Positions 1 through 6,269 of a stretch of DNA of 12,777 nt are shown here, in pieces. The DNA is from Rhodospirillaceae bacterium (GTDB lineage: Bacteria > Pseudomonadota > Alphaproteobacteria > UBA11136), in assembly GCA_018663165.1 (NCBI GenBank), contig JABJES010000248.1, forward strand, positions 1-12,777, read 5' to 3'. Numbering within the stretch: the first letter of the stretch is position 1; every line of letters begins with the position of its first letter. The translations under genes and the position numbers were made by a program. The notes below the pieces were generated by a model, which ran no database searches, was not told the origin of the DNA, and saw nothing but the letters and a program-made list of their open reading frames with translations.

Positions 1-1167
1 GCACTCCCACACGATGCCCTGGCCGGCAAAGGCTGCATCGCCATGCATTAAAAGCCCCATCACCTCGTTTTTGCTGTTGGGAAGGTTATCTAGTCCGCCG
101 CGCTGCATTTGCTTGGCGCGAACCTTTCCCAGAACCACGGTGTTGACGGCTTCAAGATGGGAAGGGTTGGCGGTCAGGGACAGATGCATGGGGATTCCGT
201 TGAAGTCCCGGTCCGAGGACGTGCCGAGGTGATATTTAACGTCGCCCGATCCCTGGACATCTTCGGGATTGGCCGAGGTGCCGTGAAATTCCGAAAAGAT
301 GGCGAGATAGGGTTTGTTCATGACATTGGCCAAGACGTTAAGCCGACCCCTGTGCGGCATGCCGAAGATCATTTCCTTAATGCCGAGTTGTCCGCCTTTC
401 TTGAGGATTTGCTCAAGGGCGGGAATGGCTGATTCACCGCCGTCGAGGCCAAACCTTTTCGTCCCGACAAATTTGCGGGAGAGGAATTTTTCGAACATTT
501 CGGCTTCGGTAATCCGTTGCAGGATTGCCCGTTTGCCCATGTCGGTGAACTGGGTGTGGTTGTGGATGCTCTCGATGCGTTCCTGAATCCAGGCCTTCTG
601 ATCCGGTTCCTGAATATGCATGAATTCAACGCCGATGGACCCGGAATAGGTCTCTTCAAGGATGGTGATAATTTCGCGTAAGGTTGCCGTTTCCAGCCCG
701 AGCACATTATTGATGAAAATTTCGCGGTCGAAATCTTCTTCCTCGAACCCGTAATTACAAGGATCAAGCTCAGGATGATAGACCCGGCCATCGAGTTGCA
801 GGGGGTCGAGCTTGGCAATTAAATGGCCGCGTACACGATAGGCGCGGATCAACATTAATGCCTGAATCGTATCAAGGGTTGCGGCGCGGACCTCTTCGTT
901 ATTGAGGGTTCCGGACTGTCGCGCGGGTGTGGCTGCGCCATTGCCGCTGGGGGGCTGAATACCAATGACCTGGGCTGAAGACGGCGCCCAGCTCGCCCCC
1001 TTCATCTCGTGAAGTAGTGAGGTGGGGTCATCGTCGAGTTCGGAAAAAAAGTCGGCCCAGCCAGGGTCGATGCTGGCCGGAGATTCGAGATATTTGGAAT
1101 ACAGCTCGGCGATGAAGGTGGCGTTGACCCCTGAAAGGAATGACGTCAGATCGCGGTTTGCATCCAT
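1..1167 (-). CDS. sucA: 2-oxoglutarate dehydrogenase E1 component, N-terminal part (cut by window edge)
   Basis: This is the thiamine-diphosphate E1 subunit of the 2-oxoglutarate dehydrogenase complex, which decarboxylates 2-oxoglutarate and passes the succinyl group to E2 in the cytoplasm. The frame is open from the ATG at 1167 to base 1 and gives 389 of an expected 930-990 or so residues. The N-terminus (FLSGVNATFIAELY, then WADFF) is the usual E1o/SucB-binding type. Further on are GMPHRGRLNVLANVM, YHLGTSSDR, HLSLTANPSHLEAV and GDAAFAGQG, all typical of this family; the last begins the ThDP/Mg-binding region. The start is backed by AAGGA at 1176-1180, 8 bases upstream. It lies 45 bases after sucD of pair 2, so it is probably co-transcribed. 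One small departure is LEAVNTVV where LEAVNPVV is usual. The family call is very secure; sucB and lpd would be expected beyond the left edge. Confidence 0.97.
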   Translation of the reverse strand, partial: MDANRDLTSFLSGVNATFIAELYSKYLESPASIDPGWADFFSELDDDPTSLLHEMKGASWAPSSAQVIGIQPPSGNGAATPARQSGTLNNEEVRAATLDTIQALMLIRAYRVRGHLIAKLDPLQLDGRVYHPELDPCNYGFEEEDFDREIFINNVLGLETATLREIITILEETYSGSIGVEFMHIQEPDQKAWIQERIESIHNHTQFTDMGKRAILQRITEAEMFEKFLSRKFVGTKRFGLDGGESAIPALEQILKKGGQLGIKEMIFGMPHRGRLNVLANVMNKPYLAIFSEFHGTSANPEDVQGSGDVKYHLGTSSDRDFNGIPMHLSLTANPSHLEAVNTVVLGKVRAKQMQRGGLDNLPNSKNEVMGLLMHGDAAFAGQGIVWEC

Positions 1168-1212
1168 GAATTAGATCCTTAGGGCATCAGGAAGGGCGTA
1201 TACGGCTTTAAG

Positions 1213-2088
1213 TTAGCTCTTTAACAGTGACAGCATGGTGCTGCCGATTGTCGCCGGGGATAGGGAAACTTTGACCCCTGCTGATTTCAAGGCTTCGATC
1301 TTGTCATCAGCCCCTCCCTTGCCGCCGGAAATGATTGCGCCGGCATGTCCCATGCGCCGTCCCGGTGGCGCCGTGCGCCCGGCAATAAAGCTGACGACGG
1401 GTTTTTTCACTTTTGACGCCTTGATGAAGTCGGCGGCTTCTTCTTCTGCTGTGCCGCCAATCTCACCGATCATGATGATCGCCTCTGTGGCTTTGTCGGC
1501 AAGAAACAGCTCAAGGCAGTCAATAAAATTGGTGCCGTTTATGGGGTCGCCGCCAATGCCGATGCAGGTGGATTGACCAAGGTCTGCAGCCGTTGTCTGG
1601 GCCACGGCTTCATAGGTCAGTGTGCCGGACCGCGAGACAATGCCGATCCTGCCGGGCTTGTGAATATGGCCGGGCATGATTCCGATCTTGCAGGCATCAG
1701 GGGTGATGATTCCAGGGCAATTTGGTCCGATCAGGCGGGTGCTGGAATTTTGCAGGACCCGCTTGACCCGAACCATGTCGAGAACCGGTATCCCCTCGGT
1801 GATGCAGATAACCAGCGGCACCTTGGCGTCGATGGCCTCAAGGATGGCATCGGCGGCAAATGGTGGGGGCACGTAGATAACGCTGGCTGTTGCCTTGGTC
1901 TTGACGACAGCTTCTTCGACCGTATCGAAGACGGGCAGGTCGAGATGGGTTTCGCCGCCCTTGCCCGGCGTAACGCCACCAACCATTTTAGTGCCGTAGG
2001 CAATCGCCTGTTCTGAGTGAAAGGTGCCTTGGGCACCGGTAAAGCCCTGACAGATGACCCTTGTTTTTTTGTCAACGAGAACAGCCAT
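1213..2088 (-). CDS. sucD: Succinyl-CoA synthetase alpha subunit, pair 2 (canonical copy)
   Basis: The alpha subunit binds CoA and carries the phosphohistidine of succinyl-CoA synthetase (succinate + CoA + NTP). It has 291 residues, the normal length. Visible features are the N-terminal CoA-binding Rossmann domain (GFTGAQGTFHSEQAI, VTPGKGGETHL), VPPPFAADAILEA, GPNCPGIITP, the canonical MPGHIHKPG and VSRSGTLTYE, GIGGDPINGTNF, and the active-site His248 in GRRMGHAGAI followed by SGGKGGADDK. The ATG overlaps the sucC stop by one base (TGATG), which implies translational coupling. With its sucC partner and the following sucA it forms the standard alphaproteobacterial sucC-sucD-sucA unit. It keeps all motifs I know for a housekeeping SucD, unlike the other alpha subunit in this window. 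Confidence 0.96.
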   Translation of the reverse strand: MAVLVDKKTRVICQGFTGAQGTFHSEQAIAYGTKMVGGVTPGKGGETHLDLPVFDTVEEAVVKTKATASVIYVPPPFAADAILEAIDAKVPLVICITEGIPVLDMVRVKRVLQNSSTRLIGPNCPGIITPDACKIGIMPGHIHKPGRIGIVSRSGTLTYEAVAQTTAADLGQSTCIGIGGDPINGTNFIDCLELFLADKATEAIIMIGEIGGTAEEEAADFIKASKVKKPVVSFIAGRTAPPGRRMGHAGAIISGGKGGADDKIEALKSAGVKVSLSPATIGSTMLSLLKS

Positions 2089-3257
2089 CAGGACGCCTCC
2101 TTAACGGCAGCAACAATTTTCTTGGCGGCATCGGCCATGGTTTCGGCGGGGATGATGGCCAAGCCTGAATCGGCGAGGATCTGTTTGCCGAGATCAACAT
2201 TGGTTCCTTCCAGTCGTACCACGAGGGGAACATGGATGGTAACATCGCGGGCGGCGGCGACAATGCCGTCGGCGATTGCATCGCAGCGCATAATTCCGCC
2301 AAAAATATTGACTAATACGCCTTCGACCTTGGGGTCGGAAAGAATCAGTTTGAATGCTGTGGTGACGCGCTCACGGGTGGCGCCGCCACCTACATCGAGG
2401 AAGTTTGCCGGGTCGCCGCCGGAAAGCTTGATGATATCCATGGTCGCCATGGCCAGTCCGGCACCGTTGACCATGCAGCCGATGTTTCCATCGAGTTTAA
2501 TATAGTTGAGATCATGGCGTGCAGCTTCGCGCTCCATGGGGTCTTCTTCGTCTTCGTCGCGCAGTTCTTCAACGTCCTTATGGCGGAAAAGCGCGTTGTC
2601 ATCGAAGTTGATCTTGGCATCCAGCGCCACCACTTCGTTGTTCTTTGTGATGACCAGGGGATTGATCTCGATCTGGCTACAGTCGAGTTCGGTAAAGGCG
2701 CGATACATGCCGAGGAGAAATTTAACCAGTCCGGTGCCGGTCTTGATATCAAGGCCAAGGCCAACGGCTACCTTGCGGGCATAAAAGGGCTGCATGCCGA
2801 CTTGGGGGTCTATGCCGACTTTAAGAATTTTCTTAGGTGTTTTTTTTGCGACCGTTTCAATTTCGACGCCACCCTCGGTAGAGGCAAGAATAGTGATATA
2901 GCCGGATTGCCGGTCTACCAACATGCCGAGATAAAGCTCGGTGGCAATCTCGCAGCCTTCCTCAATATAAACTCTTTTTACTTCTTTGCCTTTTGGCCCG
3001 GTCTGATGGGTGACCAGCGTTTTTCCAAGAAGGCTCTTGGCAACATCCCGGGCTTCCTGATTGGATTTGACAAGTTTGACGCCGCCAGCCTTGCCGCGTC
3101 CGCCGGCATGGATCTGCGCTTTGACGACGCGGATGGTGCCGGGAAGACCTTTGGCAATTCGCTCGGCTTCGGCAGGGGTATAAGCGACGCCACCCTGAAG
3201 GACGGTGACCCCGTATTTAGCAAGGATCTCTTTGGCTTGGTACTCGTGAATATTCAC
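2088..3257 (-). CDS. sucC: Succinyl-CoA synthetase beta subunit, pair 2 (canonical copy, GTG start)
   Basis: The beta subunit contains the ATP-grasp nucleotide-binding domain and the C-terminal ligase domain of succinyl-CoA synthetase. I place the start at the GTG (3255-3257), giving 389 residues beginning (M)NIHEYQAKEILAKYGV, exactly the length and N-terminus of the paralogue in this window. A GGAAGGA ribosome site lies at 3265-3271, 7 bases upstream. An in-frame TTG at 3290 would add 11 residues but would put that ribosome site inside the gene. Visible motifs: KAQIHAGGRGKAGG, LVTHQTGPKGKEV, EINPLVIT, LDGNIGCMVNGAGLAMATMD, the intact NFLDVGGGAT loop, and NIFGGIMRCD. At residue 20, which aligns with the Pro (ATP-type) or Gln (GTP-type) position known from the family, it has Leu. 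The gene has its own leader after a terminator and a palindrome, so it may be transcribed separately from the upstream pair. Confidence 0.95.
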   Translation of the reverse strand: MNIHEYQAKEILAKYGVTVLQGGVAYTPAEAERIAKGLPGTIRVVKAQIHAGGRGKAGGVKLVKSNQEARDVAKSLLGKTLVTHQTGPKGKEVKRVYIEEGCEIATELYLGMLVDRQSGYITILASTEGGVEIETVAKKTPKKILKVGIDPQVGMQPFYARKVAVGLGLDIKTGTGLVKFLLGMYRAFTELDCSQIEINPLVITKNNEVVALDAKINFDDNALFRHKDVEELRDEDEEDPMEREAARHDLNYIKLDGNIGCMVNGAGLAMATMDIIKLSGGDPANFLDVGGGATRERVTTAFKLILSDPKVEGVLVNIFGGIMRCDAIADGIVAAARDVTIHVPLVVRLEGTNVDLGKQILADSGLAIIPAETMADAAKKIVAAVKEAS

Positions 3258-3264
3258 AGACCAT

Positions 3265-3271
3265 TCCTTCC
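3265..3271 (-). promoter_or_regulatory. Ribosome binding site that decides the GTG start of sucC (pair 2)
   Basis: On the minus strand this reads GGAAGGA, 7 bases before the GTG at 3257. It selects that codon over the in-frame TTG at 3290, which has no comparable site upstream. Confidence 0.7.
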
Positions 3272-3280
3272 ATGTGAAGG

Positions 3281-3296
3281 CGTTATTCAAATAACG
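3281..3296. promoter_or_regulatory. 16-base perfect palindrome upstream of sucC (pair 2), possible operator
   Basis: The sequence is CGTTATT, a CA spacer, then AATAACG: two 7-base arms that are exact reverse complements. It lies 24-39 bases upstream of the sucC GTG, just after an AT-rich stretch (about 3304-3345). Its place and symmetry suit a binding site for a dimeric regulator. As RNA it would have only a 2-base loop, so a DNA site is more likely than a hairpin. The regulator is unknown. Confidence 0.4.
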
Positions 3297-3303
3297 TCTT
3301 CAT

Positions 3304-3345
3304 GGTAACTATATAAATCAATTTAATAATATAAGCTTAATAGGT
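3304..3345 (-). promoter_or_regulatory. AT-rich leader, candidate promoter region for sucCD-sucA
   Basis: This stretch is very AT-rich against its GC-rich surroundings and holds several TATAAT-like hexamers on the minus strand (TATATT, TATATA, TTAAAT). It follows the terminator at 3398-3448 and precedes sucC of pair 2, where a new promoter would be needed if the terminator works. I found no convincing -35 box at 16-18 bases from any of these hexamers, so the exact promoter is not resolved. Confidence 0.35.
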
Positions 3346-3397
3346 TCCAGGCAGGCTGAAAAAGATAAAGGGGCGCTTAATTTTCCTGTCGGGTACG

Positions 3398-3448
3398 AAA
3401 AAAGGTCGGGGGGCACGAAAAAAGGCCGGGGAAAACCCCCGACCTTTT
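3398..3448 (-). terminator. Intrinsic terminator after the ACT-domain gene, with two alternative 3' arms
   Basis: On the minus strand the 5' arm GGTCGGGG (within 3436-3444) can pair with CCCCGGCC (3431-3424; one G-U pair) followed by six T (3423-3418). A second copy of the 3' arm, CCCCCCGACC (3413-3404), also followed by six T (3403-3398), pairs without mismatch with the same 5' arm. It lies about 30 bases after the ACT gene stop and closes the mdh/sucCD pair 1/ACT unit. On the plus strand the hairpin is followed by only four T, and no plus-strand gene ends here. Confidence 0.8.
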
Positions 3449-3476
3449 ACGCATCGTTTATGATTTTTCAGCGCCG

Positions 3477-4001
3477 TCAGGCTGTTTCGTAGCGAATGGT
3501 CAGCTTGTTCTCCACCGCGATATTGGCAATCGCGGCAAGGCAGGTCGGCGCTCTTTCCTCGCGCAGGGAAATGGCAAAACGGGCGATATACTGGTCGCCG
3601 CCAGATCCTTTGAGTTTTTCCGTGTTGAGACGGACGATATTGGCACCATGGTCATCCAGCGAGCGGGTTACCCTTGCCAGAAGTCCGGGCTGATCCTTTC
3701 CCGACAGAATGATGCGATGGGTGATGCGGCTGGAAGGCCCACGATCAACCTTGTGCTGAAAATCGGTCACTTTGACTTCGCCGTCGCTTACTTCCGGCAT
3801 TTTCTTGATCTCTTTTCCCAAATCCTTGTAGTCGAGGCCTTTGGGCAGTTCGTAGATCATATTCAGTTCCGCGCCGGCACCAAGCAGGGCGAAAGTCGTG
3901 TCGCCGACAGAGCCGCCTTTTTCGGTGAGGAAATTCGACAGGGTGGAGATCAACCCCGGCTTGTCGGCACCGATATAGGAAATAAGAGCATTGCTCGCCA
4001 T
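3477..4001 (-). CDS. Two-ACT-domain protein, GcvR-like
   Basis: This 174-residue soluble protein has two ACT domains, at about residues 4-80 and 93-172. Each starts with the ligand-loop pattern of the family: GADKPGLISTLSNFL (11-25) and SGKDQPGLLARVTRSL (100-115). Size and layout match GcvR, the glycine cleavage system regulator of gammaproteobacteria, which has no DNA-binding domain and acts through a partner. ACT domains usually bind amino acids, so an allosteric or regulatory role is likely, but ligand and target are unknown here. Its ATG is 5 bases after the stop of sucD (pair 1), and its ribosome site (AAAGGA) lies inside the end of that gene, so the two are almost certainly co-transcribed. 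An intrinsic terminator follows. No helix-turn-helix, membrane segment or signal peptide is visible. Confidence 0.85.
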   Translation of the reverse strand: MASNALISYIGADKPGLISTLSNFLTEKGGSVGDTTFALLGAGAELNMIYELPKGLDYKDLGKEIKKMPEVSDGEVKVTDFQHKVDRGPSSRITHRIILSGKDQPGLLARVTRSLDDHGANIVRLNTEKLKGSGGDQYIARFAISLREERAPTCLAAIANIAVENKLTIRYETA

Positions 4002-4006
4002 GGCTT

Positions 4007-4885
4007 CTATCCTTTCAGGGCGTTGATCATTGCCTCGCCAATCGTAACGATGGTCTCGGCAACCTCGACGCCCGCATTTTTCAGGGCTTCCTTTTTGGCA
4101 TCTGCGGTTTCGGCTCCGCTGGAAACGATGGCACCGGCATGTCCCATGCGCCGTCCCGGAGGAGCAGCTGCGCCAGCAATAAAGGCGGCGACGGGTTTCT
4201 TGACGCTCTTCCAGGACTTGATGAAGTCGGCCGCTTCGATTTCTGCCGTGCCGCCAATCTCGCCGATCATGATGATGCCTTCGGTTTCCGGATCATCGAG
4301 GAACAGTTCCAGAGAATCGAGATAGTTGGTGCCGTTCACGGGATCACCGCCAATGCCGATGACCGTGGTCTGGCCGAGGCCGGTTCTGGTGGTCTGGACC
4401 AGGGTCTCGTAGCTCAACGTGCCAGACCTCGACACAATGCCGATTTTTCCTTCCAGGCCGATATATGCTGGAATGATGCCGATCTTACCGATGCCGGGGG
4501 TAAACACACCGGGACAGTTGGGGCCAACCAGCCGGGTTTTGGAGCCGTTCATTTCGCGTTTGACGCGCTGCATGTCCCGGGTCGGAATACCGTCGGTGAT
4601 ACAGACAACAAGCTCAAGCTCGGCCTCGACCGCCTCAAGAATGGCGTCGGCGGCGAATGGCGGCGGCACGAAAATGCCCGACGCATTGGCACCGGTGGCT
4701 TCCTTGGCTTCGGCGACGGTATTGAACACCGGCAGGCCGAGATGCTCTGTCCCGCCCTTATCCGGGGTGACGCCGCCGACCATGTTGGTCTTGGCTTCAA
4801 TTGCCTTTTCTGAGTGGAAGGTCCCCTGGGCGCCGGTAAAGCCCTGGCAGATGATCTTGCTCTCTCTGGTAATTAGGACGGCCAT
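4007..4885 (-). CDS. Succinate-CoA ligase-type alpha subunit, pair 1 (diverged copy)
   Basis: This 292-residue protein is clearly of the SucD family and keeps the active-site His249 in GRRMGHAGAI, the CoA-binding GFTGAQGTFHSEKAI, GPNCPGVFTP, VSRSGTLSYE and GIGGDPVNGTNY. It is about 66% identical (194 of 292, hand count, one gap) to the alpha subunit of pair 2. It differs where that copy is canonical: TPDKGG for TPGKGG, PAYIGLEG for PGHIHKPG, and SSGAETADAKK for SGGKGGADDK. Its ATG follows the stop of its beta partner with no gap (TAAATG), and the ACT gene follows 5 bases after its own stop. It should form an active CoA ligase with the preceding beta subunit. The acid substrate may be succinate, malate or another dicarboxylate; the sequence alone does not decide, so I give no symbol. 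Confidence 0.88.
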   Translation of the reverse strand: MAVLITRESKIICQGFTGAQGTFHSEKAIEAKTNMVGGVTPDKGGTEHLGLPVFNTVAEAKEATGANASGIFVPPPFAADAILEAVEAELELVVCITDGIPTRDMQRVKREMNGSKTRLVGPNCPGVFTPGIGKIGIIPAYIGLEGKIGIVSRSGTLSYETLVQTTRTGLGQTTVIGIGGDPVNGTNYLDSLELFLDDPETEGIIMIGEIGGTAEIEAADFIKSWKSVKKPVAAFIAGAAAPPGRRMGHAGAIVSSGAETADAKKEALKNAGVEVAETIVTIGEAMINALKG

Positions 4886-6055
4886 TTATGCAGACTCCTT
4901 CACGGCTTCGACGATTTTTTTCGCCGCTTCATCCATGCTTTCAACAGGCTGGATAGGTAGGCCGGAATTCTTGAGAATTTCCCGACCCATTTCAACATTG
5001 GTGCCTTCCAGGCGAACCACCAGCGGCTTGCTCAGGCCGACTTCCTTGGCTGCGGCAACGAGGCCCTCGGCAATGTCGTTACAGCGCATCATGCCGCCAA
5101 AGATGTTGAGCAGAATGCCCTTCACGCCGGGGTCGGAATAAATCAGCTTGAAGGCGGCGGCCACGCGATCAGGCGTCGCTGCGCCAGCCACATCCATGAA
5201 GTTGGCGGCAGCCCCGCCGTAATGCTTGACGATATCCATCGTCGCCATCGACAGGCCTGCGCCGTTGACCATCAGGCCGATGTTGCCGTCGAGTTTGACA
5301 TAGTTGAGATCGTGGCGGGCGGCTTCGAGTTCGAGCGGGTCGATCTCGTCGTCGTCACGCATTTCCTCAACCTCGCGCTGGCGGTAGAGGGCGTTTTCGT
5401 CAAACGCCATCTTGCAGTCGACGACGATGATGTCGCCCGATCCGGTCACTACCAGGGGGTTGATTTCAAGCATGGCGGCGTCGAACTCGCAGAAGGTGCG
5501 ATAGATGGCCATGATGTTTTTCTGGGCAATCCGACCGGTCTTTCCCTTCAGGCCAAGATTATAGGTAATCTTGCGAGCATGGTGGGGTTGCAGGTCGATG
5601 CCTGGGTTGAGGCGAACCTTGAAAATCTTTTCCGGTGTTTTTTCGGCGACTTCCTCGATGTCCATGCCGCCTTCGGTTGAGGCGATCACGGTGTTTCCGC
5701 CGGTTTCCCGGTCAACGAGAATGCAGAAATAAAGTTCGTCGGCGATATCGCATCCGGCCTCAATATAGACTCGGCGCACTTCCTTGCCTTCTGGCCCTGT
5801 CTGGGGTGTGACCAGGGTCATGCCGAACATTTTGTCGGCTTCTTCGACGGCGTCCTTGACGGATTTAACGACTTTGACTCCGCCAGCCTTGCCGCGGCCA
5901 CCGGCGTGGATCTGCGCCTTGATGACCATGACGTCTTCGTCGAGCCATTTGGCGACGGTTTCCGCCTCATGGGTCTTGTAGGAGATGTCGCCAACAGGGA
6001 CGTTAACGCCAAATTTTGCGAGCAGCTGTTTTGCTTGATACTCGTGAATATTCAT
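4886..6055 (-). CDS. Succinate-CoA ligase-type beta subunit, pair 1 (diverged copy)
   Basis: This 389-residue ATP-grasp protein is of the SucC family, with (M)NIHEYQAKQLLAKFGV at the start, KAQIHAGGRGKAGG, LVTPQTGPEGKEV, EINPLVVT, LDGNIGLMVNGAGLSMATMD and NIFGGMMRCN. It is about 61% identical (236 of 389, no gaps, hand count) to the beta subunit of pair 2. The usual NFLDVGGGAT loop is here NFMDVAGAAT, and RCD is RCN. Residue 20 is Pro, as in ATP-type enzymes such as E. coli SucC. An AGGTGG ribosome site precedes the ATG. It follows mdh by 214 bases and is joined to its alpha subunit. Malate-CoA ligase (MtkA) belongs to the same family, so substrates other than succinate are possible; the FGG of the substrate loop looks SucC-like. 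Confidence 0.88.
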   Translation of the reverse strand: MNIHEYQAKQLLAKFGVNVPVGDISYKTHEAETVAKWLDEDVMVIKAQIHAGGRGKAGGVKVVKSVKDAVEEADKMFGMTLVTPQTGPEGKEVRRVYIEAGCDIADELYFCILVDRETGGNTVIASTEGGMDIEEVAEKTPEKIFKVRLNPGIDLQPHHARKITYNLGLKGKTGRIAQKNIMAIYRTFCEFDAAMLEINPLVVTGSGDIIVVDCKMAFDENALYRQREVEEMRDDDEIDPLELEAARHDLNYVKLDGNIGLMVNGAGLSMATMDIVKHYGGAAANFMDVAGAATPDRVAAAFKLIYSDPGVKGILLNIFGGMMRCNDIAEGLVAAAKEVGLSKPLVVRLEGTNVEMGREILKNSGLPIQPVESMDEAAKKIVEAVKESA

Positions 6056-6269
6056 TTATTACCCACCTTTATGAGAGAGAAGACAATCTCATCCACCGAA
6101 AGCACCTCTGGAAAGCCGCTTTGGCCCCCCTCTGCGCTCCATTATCCAAGAAAATACGATTCGCCAGAAAGGGGCGCAAAGTGCCAACGTCACCCTCTTG
6201 AGTCAAGGGATGAGAGGGGTTTTTCCGCTATTTTTTACGGTTTTTGACCCTGACGGCGATTCTAAGGGC
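6056..6269 (-). other. Intergenic region between mdh and sucCD pair 1
   Basis: There is no gene in these 214 bases. I see no convincing terminator for mdh on the minus strand, so read-through from mdh into pair 1 is possible. A -10-like hexamer GATAAT occurs on the minus strand (6146-6141), 86 bases before the sucC ATG, without a good -35 box. An inverted repeat CCCTCT/AGAGGG (6193-6218) with an inner CTTGAGTCAAG is present; its T run is on the plus strand only. Confidence 0.4.

Noticed and set aside
3258..3290. TTG at 3290 as the start of sucC (pair 2)
   Set aside because: It adds 11 residues absent from the paralogue, lacks a ribosome site, and would bury the good GGAAGGA site before the GTG at 3257.
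2514..3308. A 264-codon plus-strand frame opposite sucC (pair 2), and similar long frames at 3648-4325, 4139-4813 and 4419-5141
   Set aside because: All lie opposite well-supported genes, have no family-like motifs, and are explained by the codon bias of GC-rich genes.
6193..6224. Inverted repeat CCCTCT/AGAGGG followed by five T on the plus strand as a terminator
   Set aside because: The loop is 14 bases, and the T run is on the plus strand, where no gene ends. On the minus strand there is no U-tract after the stem.
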